A stretch of 64,000 nucleotides of DNA from Vitrella brassicaformis (Eukaryota > Sar > Vitrellaceae): positions 47,188 to 111,187 of the forward strand of contig CDMY01000307.1 of NCBI GenBank assembly GCA_001179505.1. Direction: 5' to 3'. How positions within the stretch are numbered: the stretch's first letter is position 1; every line of letters begins with the position of its first letter. Position numbers and translations under genes: made by a program. Below are positions 1 through 9,451 of the stretch, piece after piece. The notes under the pieces were generated by a model. The model did not search any database. It had not been told where the DNA came from and saw only the letters and a list, made by a program, of their open reading frames with translations.

Positions 1-1269
1 GCCAATGTGTATATGTCTTCGTTTGTATCACTCTACTAATCCTGCTCACCGATGCAACACAGCGTCGCGAATTGAAGCGTAGTCGGCACCTGCAAACGGA
101 CAGACACACACAGGCACCAATAGCTCTCTCCGTCATGCCCTCCCTCCCTCTCCCACTGTCAATCTCACACACGGGGTTGTTTGGGTCGAATATGTTGTGG
201 AAGGGGCTGTTGGCCGGCAGCGTCTGCAGTGAGCGGATGGTCAGTAGATGCCCATTCAGCCGCTCCTCGCCGTTGTCGTCGCGCTCGAGAGTCATGCCGA
301 TGTGCCAGCCGATGAGTGAGAGCTGCCGCAGCGCCTCACACCGCCCGTCGAAGACCGCCCGGCTGCCCACACCCTCCACATCAGCACTGCCCACCTCTAT
401 CGGCAGCCGCCCCACCCGCCGCCGACGCTCCGCCATCCTCACTATGGGCTCCCACCCCGCCCACTCGCCGCTCTTCTCGATGACATACTGCCACACACAC
501 AGGCATGACAACAGACACACAAAATGTGAGAGTCGGAGTGCGTCGATGTGTGTACCAGCAGCCGCAGCAAGAAGTCCATCGGCCGCATCCGCGCCCGCCG
601 CGGCACCCGATAGCTGAATGGATGGCCTTGGCGACCAGCAGGCGGTCGATTTGCGATTTGATGTAGTCCTCCGACACACGGCGGCTGCCGAGGGGGCATG
701 TGTGCCGAAAGAGAGCCAGGCCGTCAGCCCCGCACGGAGGGAAAAACATACCCCCTGGACACGAAACGGTGTGCATGTCTGTTTTTTTGAAAATGTGCGG
801 CGGGCAACCGCCCGGAATGAAAAGATGAGGTGGAGGCAGCGAATATTGAAAACGTGCAGTGGGAGACAGCGAGACATTTGAAAAGAAGCGGTGGAGAGAC
901 ATGTAGATGTAAAAGTACAGGGTGATCAGACACTTTTTCAAGCTCCAGCACACTGTGTGCTCCTCAGGATGCCCTTGAGAGCTGCCTCGACAGTGAAAAT
1001 GTGCGGTCTTGTCGAGGAAATAGGATGAAAAATTGCATCGGGCGACCAAACGAATGAAAATGTTCGGTAAGACTGCCGAGGATGAATTTGTGCGGTGGAG
1101 AGCGGCGATGTTGAAAAAATGCACTTTGAAACCGTTGCGTGTCAAGGGGGTAGAAAAACAGCTGTTCGACGTCCTGGGGCAGGCGGAACAAACGGGGCGG
1201 CTGGTTGGCCGAACCAGCAGCGCTGGAGGCGGCTGCTGAGGCCACCACCGGGCCCTTCTGCCGCTTCAT
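1..1269 (-). pseudogene. Family A F-box-like gene, left-arm copy, transposon-interrupted, runs off the left edge
   Basis: The start at 1269 gives MKRQKGPV followed by an Ala/Ser-rich linker and the family hallmark PPRLFRLPQDVEQLFF, which resembles an F-box beginning (LP-x-x-V). The same order is found in the plus-strand copy at 13.2-14.6 kb. After LFF the reading frame enters a 404-bp mobile element (749-1152) and resumes at GADGLALFRHTCPLG. Near 625-650 a 7-bp deletion relative to the 13.46 kb copy shifts the frame. Two downstream exons are recognisable: the one starting YVIEKSGEWAGW, containing FDGRCEALRQLSL, and a short one (DYASIRDAVL) near 35-70. The rest lies outside the window. The insertion and frameshift make a functional product unlikely. 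The molecular function of the family is unknown to me; F-box-like is an inference from the N-terminal pattern. Confidence 0.75.
749..1152. mobile_element. Non-autonomous DNA transposon (MITE-like), 404 bp, 8-bp target duplication
   Basis: The ends are inverted repeats of about 21 bp: TACCCCCTGGACACGAAACGG at the left and, reverse-complemented, TACCCCCTTGACACGCAACGG at the right. GAAAAACA stands immediately outside both ends (741-748 and 1153-1160). The paralogous gene at 13.2 kb carries the same octamer once and uninterrupted (13338-13345 in the other orientation), which is the empty site. No transposase frame fits inside. The interior is built of about ten degenerate units near 30 bp, each beginning roughly GAAAATGTGCGG. 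An 8-bp duplication is typical of hAT, P and a few other superfamilies; I cannot choose among them. Confidence 0.9.
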
Positions 1270-1302
1270 CCCATTTCCTCTGACTGCTCCTTCCGTTTAC
1301 GC

Positions 1303-1310
1303 TGCGAGCT
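1303..1310 (-). promoter_or_regulatory. AGCTCGCA promoter-proximal motif
   Basis: AGCTCGCA on the minus strand, 34 bp upstream of the family A start at 1269. The same octamer with the same flank (ending GCGTAAACGGAAG) precedes the paralogue at 13.2 kb. The role is inferred only from repeated placement near gene starts in this window. Confidence 0.5.
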
Positions 1311-1623
1311 CCCGAAGGGGGAGCGATGCACTTGAGGCGATTGACGTATCGCAGAGAAGGATGTATGTCGGTGGAATGCAGGCCGATGTTTTGATCACTG
1401 TCATCTCATCTGAGCGGCGCTGACCATCAGCCAAACTGACAGACAGGCAAGCAAACAGACAGGCAGAGGAAGGCAGACACTGTAAGCGGGCAGCAGGGCA
1501 GACGAGATGCAGAGAAACAAACAAAGAGAACGACGTTTGGAACTGCGGCTGTGTTCGTGTTGGTGTGTTTGTCAGTGGTGGTGAGCTGTGAGGTTTTGTA
1601 GCGACTTAGTAGCGACAGCTCAG

Positions 1624-4600
1624 ATGGCTGACGGCGGGTTGATGGACTTAGACAAACATGACGGCCCGGCCGCCTCTGCTGCTGCAGGTCACACACACCA
1701 CCTCCACACACACGCACCGGTGTGACTGACCGGCCGCACACTGTGCTCAGGTGGGCAGGGCGGCGGGCCGAACGGCGGCGGTAGCTCTCGTGATATTCTG
1801 CAGAAGATACGTTTGATGCGTTCGGTAAGGAGGAGAGAGAAGAGGTCTACACATGACATGCAGCAAGGAGTGCCATTCGCTGTGTTTGCATTTGCTTGCA
1901 GTTCGTGCCTCAGTTTGCGTCTGATCTTGAGCGGGCAGAGAACATCATAGCCACACACACCGACAATAAATCACAGGTCCACACGGAACACCACACACAG
2001 CCGAACAGCGGCACTCAGTTGTCATTCACCGGGCTGTCTGTGGCCTGCAGGATGGTGCCTTGCTGGCCGGCAGCCTGTCGTCCATTCTGGACGTCCTCAC
2101 TGACGCTCAATCGGCCCTCAACAAGCAGCTGACAGAGACGTCGACTGACCACATAACCCATAAAACACATGTACGATTGGGACGACAAGTGGAGGGCTCA
2201 CACAGGGCGATCGTTCCCTGGCCTGTCTGTCTGTCTGTCTGTGTCAGGGCAATGCGACTGACAGTGGGGCGTTCGAGTCTGAGGGTCTGGATCAGACCGA
2301 TGATGGCGCACAGCACAGCAAGGCGGTATCACCAACAGGCCGAACCACACATATGGGTGGACACCGTTACGTCACGTGTTCAGGTGGCTGTTGGTGACGA
2401 TGGCAAGCGTAGCCGTGTAGACACGCCGGCTGCTGCTGCGAGTAGTGGAGGTACCCACACACACTGATGGGGTGCAAACACGTGACAACGTCCGTGTATG
2501 GCGGTGCTGTGTGGTGCCTTCAGCAGGTTCGGTTGGTGGGTGTGTTGGTGCAGCAGCGACACAGCAGCAGGGCGCCCGCTCAGAGGTGACACACACGCAC
2601 GCGAAAGCTTATATGGCGGTCGCTGCTCTCACGTTTCTCAACCTATGTGTCAGAAGGACCACGGCCGTCCGTGTCTGTCGGGTCTGCCTGCAGCCGTCAT
2701 GGGCCACATGGGTTCCTTCTTGACCACCATCGACAACATCCGCCGCCTCTCGCGCGTCAACAGGGAGACCTACATGAAGGCCACCGACCAGACGTAGGGC
2801 GTCTTCCGCATCTTCACCATGACGCCTGACGAGGAAGACAGCTACCGCAAGCTCAAGAAAGTGCAGCACGTTCTTGGCCTCTTCGGCAAGTTCGTTGACA
2901 TCTCTGTGGCAGATGATGCCTGCATAGTCAAGAAGGTGCCGCACATATAGCGGTAAGAGGCCTCACACGGGGACATGGCGGGAGCGTGTCTGTGTGTACG
3001 CAGCGCTCTGTCGATGTGTGTGTGTGCAGGGCATGATGCAGACGGCCTTTGTGGACGCCCGAGAGGTGCCGCCTGTGCTGTCGGAGCTGCTGGAGGCCAA
3101 CAAGGACTCACTCAAGAAGATCACCCTGGACATCAACTACTGCTCACGGACGTCGGCTGCCGGGCCCATCGTGTTCTCATCCGCCACACACCTTCACATC
3201 CGTGGCCTTGCAGGTCGTGCCTACATCAGGTACTTTTGTCAGGGGAGTCAGCGTTGACGCCATAGCGTAGTCATTCATCTCTTAGGACGACGTCTGTGTG
3301 TCTGCAGTGATCTCGGGTGGAGGTTCCCGGCACTCACCACGCTCCAAGTCGGCCACATCATCAGTGTGGATGCTGACTCCTTGGTGCGTCTGCTCGACAA
3401 GTCGCCCAAGATCGAGCGGCTGGGTTTCCGGGTCCGCTTTGAGCAGCTCGGCCGCATCATCAGCCAGCTCAAGGACACCCTCAGCCAACACTGGAGCAAA
3501 GCAGACAAGAGACGTACGGGACCAGAAGCACCCAAGCATTTCATTCAGGGCGGCGAGTGATCTGTCTGTCTCACCCCTTGCAGAGGTGCCGAAGAAGCTG
3601 GGGATCGTGGTTGAGGACATTTCGTCGATCGGTGTGAGATACGGGCGGGGGAAGGGGGCGGCAGTCGTAGCGGGCGTCAGCGAATGGGCGGCGGACGTCA
3701 ACTGCCAAATTGAGTGCTGGCCAGTCTGCTTGGGCAAGCTGACCATCTACTGCAGCACGACGGCTGCCACTGCCCCTCCGGCGCCCGACGGCCTATACGG
3801 ACAGATCGCCACGTGGCTGGCGGCCAATGCGACACATGTCAGGAATGGGCCAGACAAGGGAGGGAGACCATCTGACAGGACCACACCTGCGTGTCTGCTG
3901 TGTGTGTCAGGTGAGGGTCAAGTTTGGTGGCACTCCGCTGGACGAGTCGTGGCGTCACAAGCTCATCTTCCACAAGGCCAAGAAGCTCACTTTCAACATC
4001 AAGCCTGGCGCAAGCGCATCAGAAGTGGTCGACAGCATCCCCACATGGCTGACCGAGAGGCAGGGAGAGGGGCAGCAGTCGACCAGCCGACACTTCCCCG
4101 CTGTCGAGCACATGACGGTTTTCCCTGCCTCGCTGTCCCTGGCTGACGTGCATGCCGCCCGCAGCAAGCTCAGCCCGCTTTTGGGCGGGCTGACGACTCT
4201 CAAGCGTGTCGACATCACTGATGTGTCTAGCTTCGCTGCTGCGCATGAGCTTCTCTGCTGCCTGTCCGTAGATCAGCTAGACGAGGTCACGGTTGGTGGT
4301 CAGTGGGATGGGCCTGTGGTGTGCGAGTGGCCGGAGGATGCTCCTGACACACTCTCAGGGAGTGGTCGCTGCCCTCTCATCCACCACCTGACCTCTGGAA
4401 GTTTCGGGTTGAGCAGCAAGGCCGGCGTGAGGGAATTCATCAAGCTAGCGTTAGCTCTGCGGCCAGTGAGTGTCCGCTTGGTTGCTGACTTGAATGATAG
4501 TGAGTTGACGGGGGACAGTTGCACCTCTAGACTGGCGGGCCTCCGCTCGTTCATGGAGGACTGCCTCAGGCAGGTCGCAGCACACTACACTTTCGACTCA

Positions 4601-4654
4601 GCAGATACCAAGTGTGAGTGGTATCGCCTGACATTGAAATTGAGGGCCAAGTGA
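1624..4654 (+). pseudogene. Family B gene (acidic module, F-box-like, leucine-rich-like), left-arm copy with two in-frame TAG codons
   Basis: Exons that match the intact minus-strand copy (9452-12907) are: 1624-1687 (MADGGLMDLDKHDG), 1751-1824 (GGSSRDILQKIRLMRS), 1902-1976 (FVPQFASDLERAENIIATHT), about 2051-2150 (DGALLAGSLSSILDVL), 2248-2325, 2384-2450 (DDGKRSRVDTP, basic), 2524-2585, then from 2654 the F-box-like stretch CLSGLPAAVMGHMGSF and IDNIRRLSRVNRET. Where the other copy reads KTFGVF this one reads KT-TAG-GVF (TAG at 2795-2797), and a second TAG lies at 2948-2950. Later exons (from about 3030, 3308, 3590 and 3911) are open and end LTLKLRAK at 4654. Unlike the right copy it lacks the SH3/Tudor-like exon. 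It is either a recent pseudogene or a gene that yields a short N-terminal protein. Confidence 0.6.
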
Positions 4655-5252
4655 GGTGCAGGGAGGGCAGGGTAGACAGACTATCTATCTGCTATCCTTT
4701 CACATACCTTATGTGCGTGCACAGGGGGCAAAGGCACAGGGACCAGTGTGTGTCCGTGTGCGTATGTGCCTCTGGCCTCGACACTTTTAGCGGATTTGCC
4801 CATGACCGTGCATCTGATGTCATTGCATCGGGCGCTCTTGCCTCTTTCGGTCTCTTTCCGTTGTTCTCTGTCCTCGGCCTCTCCCCCTCCCTCGACTGAT
4901 CAGCCGACAAACCCCAGCAGCAGTGAGGCTCAGTGAGTCGGTTGTTTTCGGTCGGTTGGGTGAGGGAGGGCAGAAGGCGAAGACGAGAGAGAGCGGCACA
5001 TGACATAGTAAGCAGACTGACATGGTATGGATGGATGGATGGATGAAGTGTGTTCGCCTGAGCATGGTGGTGGACTCTGACCCTGGAGATGAATGTGACT
5101 GTCTAGCTTTCTTCAAGCGCTCAACGAACACATCGACAGTCAGTGCATTCGATGGACAATTCATTCACACACCTCTGTCTGTCCACACACACCGACAGTC
5201 TGTCGCCACACTGAGTCCCTCACTTCCACGCACACATCCTCATCCCGCCCCA
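4655..5252. other. Intergenic, convergent 3' flanks
   Basis: About 600 bp between the family B copy and the HAD gene. The stretch 4800-5030 matches, in inverse orientation, 9240-9370 downstream of the other family B copy, so it belongs to the duplicated unit (probable 3' UTR). A (GGAT)n run lies near 5028-5045. No coding sequence is seen. Confidence 0.6.
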
Positions 5253-6720
5253 CTAACACAGCTCACTCAGCGGCCCACCACACCCCCGCCCCTCTGTCTG
5301 ATTGACATGGGTCCAGAATTCCGCTGCCATATTGAGGTCGAAGAAGTCAGCACACGAGCCACTCGACCAGTGGGGCGACTGCCGCAGCAGAGAGTGCCCC
5401 TCGGCCACCTCCCACGAGCTCATCGACGTCTGTTTGCCCTCCCGCATCTCGGCGTCCAGCAGCGCCACCACGACGCCCTCGAGCGTCGACCTCGCCACCC
5501 ATCCGCTGGCAGCCGGCCGATTGCACTCCTGGGACGCCGAATTGTGGGCACGGCCCGTCCACTCGTTTGGGGCGACCAAGACGGGCCGCACACCTGCACA
5601 CACACGCAACACAAAGCCGCCCACACACCACATGCCGCTGTCTGTGTGTGTGTGTGTCTGCCTGCCTGTCTTGACGGCGGCCAGAGCATCCTCCAGCGGC
5701 CGGTCGCCCACATGGGCCATGACGTGCCTCATCGGCGGCTGGTGCAGACCCCTCAACACACGCTCCTTGAAGCGGCCCGCCTTAAAGCCCTTGGGGCGGT
5801 GGAATATGACGCCGTGAGGGAAGCTATGGGCCGCCAGCCACTGTGAGGTCTGCACCTCTGTGCCTGTCCGACGGCCCGAGAGATAGACAATGGTGATGGG
5901 CAAAGAGGGAGGGTCATCCTCGGGCGGTGGGGAGGGACTAGCTGGGTGGTGCCTGGTCAAACGCTGGACGAGCTGCTGCAGGAAAGCTGAACGAACAAGA
6001 GAGAGCACAGCAGCGGACTCAGCCATGGGTGGATCGATCATTGGCCGGGCTGTTCGTACCATGGGCTTCAGGAATCGGCTGCCGTGTCGATGACGCAGCA
6101 CCAGAGCGACAGATGACAGCACACGAGGCAGGCATGCGTGTGATGCGACTGGAGAGTCTCTCTCGTGTGCCCATGAGTGAGTCACTGACTGACTGACCTC
6201 ATCGAGGTGGTAGTTGTCGCCACTCAGTATCACATCCCAATCCGCCTGGCTGCGATGGACCTGATTGACCACACACACAGGCACACACACACAAACGCGT
6301 ACGCATGTACGAAACGCCACAGGACGTCCCGTGTTTCCTTCTGTCCTGTCTGTCCAGACGTACCAATCCATCGCTGCCCCTTCTGCCCGGTCTGAGTGCC
6401 AGTCGCCTCTCGATCTTCGCCAGCGTCCCGTCGATATCAAACGACAACACTACAGAGCCGAGCACCGCATCGCTGCTGGCCTCGCCGCTCTGGCTGATCT
6501 CGCCGTAGAGTGAGGGGTCATCCGGGCTGTCATCTCTGACGTAGCGGTAGTATCGCAAGGACGAGAGGCTCTCGGCGCGTGAGCTGCTCGCCGTGGCCAT
6601 GAGTGACCACTGCTGCTGCTGCTGCCACTGGTGCGGCGGGCGGTATGGATGAGAGAAACGGCGCGGCGGCGGACGGGCCATCGTCATGAACGGATGCCAC
6701 GCATGGTGAGATGAAAGCAT
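5253..6720 (-). CDS. HAD-superfamily hydrolase, FDIDGTL type
   Basis: The first exon (6720 or 6600 down to 6364) holds SVVLSFDIDGTLAKIERRL, the HAD motif I DxDGT with the nucleophile Asp and the acid/base Asp two residues on. An exon at about 6198-6260 gives QADWDVILSGDNYHLDE. The large exon carries ITIVYLSGRRTGT (motif II, Ser/Thr plus Arg), a lysine-rich FHRPKGFKAGRFKERVL (motif III region) and AHVGDRPLEDAL (motif IV, acidic). One internal intron seems to use a GC donor (AAGACAG|gcaggc to gcag|GTGTGCGG); reading through it would leave a TG-repeat peptide. The protein ends GGPLSELC at 5253. This fits a small phosphatase of the HAD class, substrate unknown. The start is uncertain: M at 6720 adds a Gln/Pro-rich leader, M at 6600 gives MATASSSRAES. 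Confidence 0.75.
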
Positions 6721-6749
6721 CCACAAAAGCGGACCTTTGCAGATTCTTG

Positions 6750-6757
6750 AGCTCGCA
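6750..6757 (+). promoter_or_regulatory. AGCTCGCA promoter-proximal motif
   Basis: TTCTTGAGCTCGCAGC, the same 16-mer core as upstream of 13.2 kb, lies between the divergent HAD and PH genes and directly against the sequence gap. Role inferred. Confidence 0.45.
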
Positions 6758-6759
6758 GC

Positions 6760-7059
6760 NNNNNNNNNNNNNNNNNNNNNNNNNNNNNNNNNNNNNNNNN
6801 NNNNNNNNNNNNNNNNNNNNNNNNNNNNNNNNNNNNNNNNNNNNNNNNNNNNNNNNNNNNNNNNNNNNNNNNNNNNNNNNNNNNNNNNNNNNNNNNNNNN
6901 NNNNNNNNNNNNNNNNNNNNNNNNNNNNNNNNNNNNNNNNNNNNNNNNNNNNNNNNNNNNNNNNNNNNNNNNNNNNNNNNNNNNNNNNNNNNNNNNNNNN
7001 NNNNNNNNNNNNNNNNNNNNNNNNNNNNNNNNNNNNNNNNNNNNNNNNNNNNNNNNNNN
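6760..7059. other. Assembly gap, 300 N
   Basis: Exactly 300 undetermined bases, the same length as the second gap at 53585-53884, which suggests a placeholder rather than a measured size. It sits in the region between two divergent gene starts. Confidence 0.99.
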
Positions 7060-7079
7060 CCCCCCCCCGTCTCACCAAG

Positions 7080-7491
7080 ATGGTTTTCCTCGATTCGGCA
7101 GAGCTTCGTCCTCCCCCTCTGCCTCTTGCAGCAGCCAATCAGTGAGAAACGGCCACGCCGAGCGAAAACTGTGCACCCATCTTTGCCCTTTGCCCGTTGC
7201 ATGTAGAGTCGTGGAGTTGCTGGACCACACGGCAGCGAAGATCTTGTACGATGGCCGGCTGTTCTTGTTGCTTTCCCCGACCCAGGACGGCGGGAGCTGG
7301 GGAGCCTTCAAGGCATCCATTCGTTCCTCCTTCTTGCTCCTCTATGCCGACGAGCCGTCGCCACACGCATCTCCTGTCTTCCCTACTGACAATCAGCAGC
7401 AGCAACAGCACCAGCAAATCGACAGGTGGGCAGACCACTGATCTCTTCATCTTTGCAATGAGGAGTCGAGAATTGTCGCTTGTCCGTGCTG

Positions 7492-7522
<31 letters not shown>

Positions 7523-9105
7523 AGCAGTGTGGAGACCGCCATCCTTCTCGATGGCTGCCACGCTGACCTCGCTGAATTGGGGCCTGAATTCGAGGACTCA
7601 GACCACCAGATCGCTCTGCAAACCAACCCCCAATGGACCAGCCGCTTCGTTGCCTCCGTGTCAGGACCCTTCTTCCCCTTCTATGTGTCTCTCGTCAAGG
7701 AGGACTCTCCTCGTGGCTCATCTGGGTATCTGTTTCTGGCCCGCTCATCTGCCGAGAGAGACAACTGGCTGCGGCTGATCAACGACCCCTTCTCTCGCGT
7801 GACGCTGAGCCACGCGCAGTCGTCTGTTGTCGCCATCGGCCGCAAGCCGCCGCTTCGCCTGGTGGATGGCGGCAGACGGGCTGATGCCGCCTGCTGGGAC
7901 GTCACTCGGCTGGAGCGGGAGGTGGCCGGCCTGCAGAGGAGCCTGGGCAAGCGCAACACAGAGGCGGCGTCCTGCCAGGCGGCGATGCAAGAGCTGCTGA
8001 ATGAGAAGACGGCCCACATTGAGAGACTGCGAAGGGAATACGGGGCGATGAAGGAGAGGCTCACAGATCTAATGCGGGCCGACGAGCAGCGGCTGGCAAC
8101 GGTGCAGAGGTACGACACGCGCATCGCTGCGCTAGAGGAGGACAACCGGCGGCTGAGGCATGTCATCAGCCAAGTGGAGGAGGAGAACTCCCGCGTCAAG
8201 GATGACATCGAGTGGTCCTGGGACGATGACCAGGGAGAGCAGACGACAGCGGCTGTTGGGCAGCCAGAGGGGAGAGACAGCCAGGTGCCGACGTCCACCG
8301 CCGCGCGCATCGTCAAGCTCAGGACGGCAAACGCCGAGCTGAGGGCCGAGAACAATCGGCTGAGGTGAGTGAGACACGAACACACACACCTTGATCAGAC
8401 TTCTTTGTGTCTGGTCTGTTGGCAGGAGTGTCCTGTCTGATAAGCGACACGACGAGAAGGACTGCCTGGCCCACATTGAGAGTTTCCTGGACGAGCGGCA
8501 GGGGCTGTCGCTGCTGCGGCTGCTGATGGACAAGAGTGCCCTCCTCGTGAGACACACAAGGACGCCAGAGACAGACAGACGGTTTGTCCGTGTGTGTGTC
8601 TGTCTGTAGGGACGGCTCACTCAGCGAGGCCTGACGGCCATTCAGAAGGAACACACCCACAGAAGGCATTCAAGAGACACAGAGGAAACGAAACACACAT
8701 GTGCACGATGCGGCATGATGTGTGTGCGTGTTCGTGTGTGTGTGAATGCAGGTTGGCAGCGGTTTCGGCTGAGTAGGATGTGTGTGTCAAGGAGGTCGAG
8801 TCGAGACATTTGCAGCTCCGGACACTCTTGCTGGAGACGGAACTGAGGTAGCCTACTTGCGTGTGACAGTGGCTCACTCCTGCACCCGCCTCTTGTCTAT
8901 CAGCCACTGGGAAGACTCGGTGCCGCCTGCACTGCACAAGGGACATCCGCCGCATTTGTCCATCGTCGAACAGGTCGGCACCGCTCATTTGTGCCGCACA
9001 TCTTTGGTGTGTGTTGTAGGCTGTGTGTGTGTGTGTTGTGATTGGCAGGTGGTCAAGTATCAGCAAGAGATGCTTCGAATTGCGACTGGAGAAGCGCACG
9101 GGTGA
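7080..9105 (+). CDS. PH-like domain protein with long coiled coil
   Basis: Exon 1 (7080-7141) starts MVFLDSAEL just after the gap. Exon 2 (7207-7425) gives VVELLDHTAAKILYDGRLFL and ends in a Gln run. Exon 3 (7525-8364) is long: HQIALQTNPQWTSRF and GYLFLARSSAERDNWLRLI. The last motif is the C-terminal helix of a pleckstrin-homology fold with its conserved Trp, and beta-strand-like segments precede it. From about residue 170 the sequence turns into heptad-rich coiled coil (LEREVAGLQRSLGKRN, IAALEEDNRRLRHVI). Exon 4 (8425-8546) continues with HIESFLDERQGLSLLRLL. Later exons include TLLLETELR near 8830 and the terminal piece VVKYQQEMLRIATGEAHG (ending 9105). The boundaries between 8610 and 8880 are unclear. 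Likely a membrane- or cytoskeleton-associated scaffold; partners unknown. Confidence 0.7.
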
Positions 9106-9451
9106 AACAGTTGCATTGAGACGTTATAGCGTCGGTTTGTGCAATGCGATTTGCCGTGTGACTTGTGAGATTGGCCATTTTTGACATGAAAATGCACCCG
9201 TACGTGCGAGGCAGACAGGCCAACGCGCACTTCGTCCATCCATCCATCCATGTCCATGTCAGTCTGCACTCACTGCTGCTGGGCTGTGGCGGCTCGATGG
9301 CTGAAGGGCAACAGAGAGAGAGAGAGAGAGACAGGAGGCAAGAGCGACCGATGCAACGCCGCATGGACAGTCATAGCTACGTCACAGTCGGCAGAGTGTC
9401 GATAGGCAGAGGCACACACACGCGGTCTATCGTCCCTCCCTCACTGCAAAT
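9106..9451. other. Intergenic 3' flank, part of inverted duplication
   Basis: The segment at about 9240-9370 is the inverted counterpart of 4800-5030 (shared order: ATGACxGTxxATG, GCATCGG, CGCTCTTGCCTC, CCCAGCAGCAGTGAG). It marks the inner limit of the right duplication arm. No gene is seen. Confidence 0.6.

Noticed and set aside
775-1135. Period-30 repeats as a CRISPR array
   Set aside because: Units are degenerate and contiguous with no distinct spacers, they lie inside a transposon with target duplication, and the host is a eukaryote.
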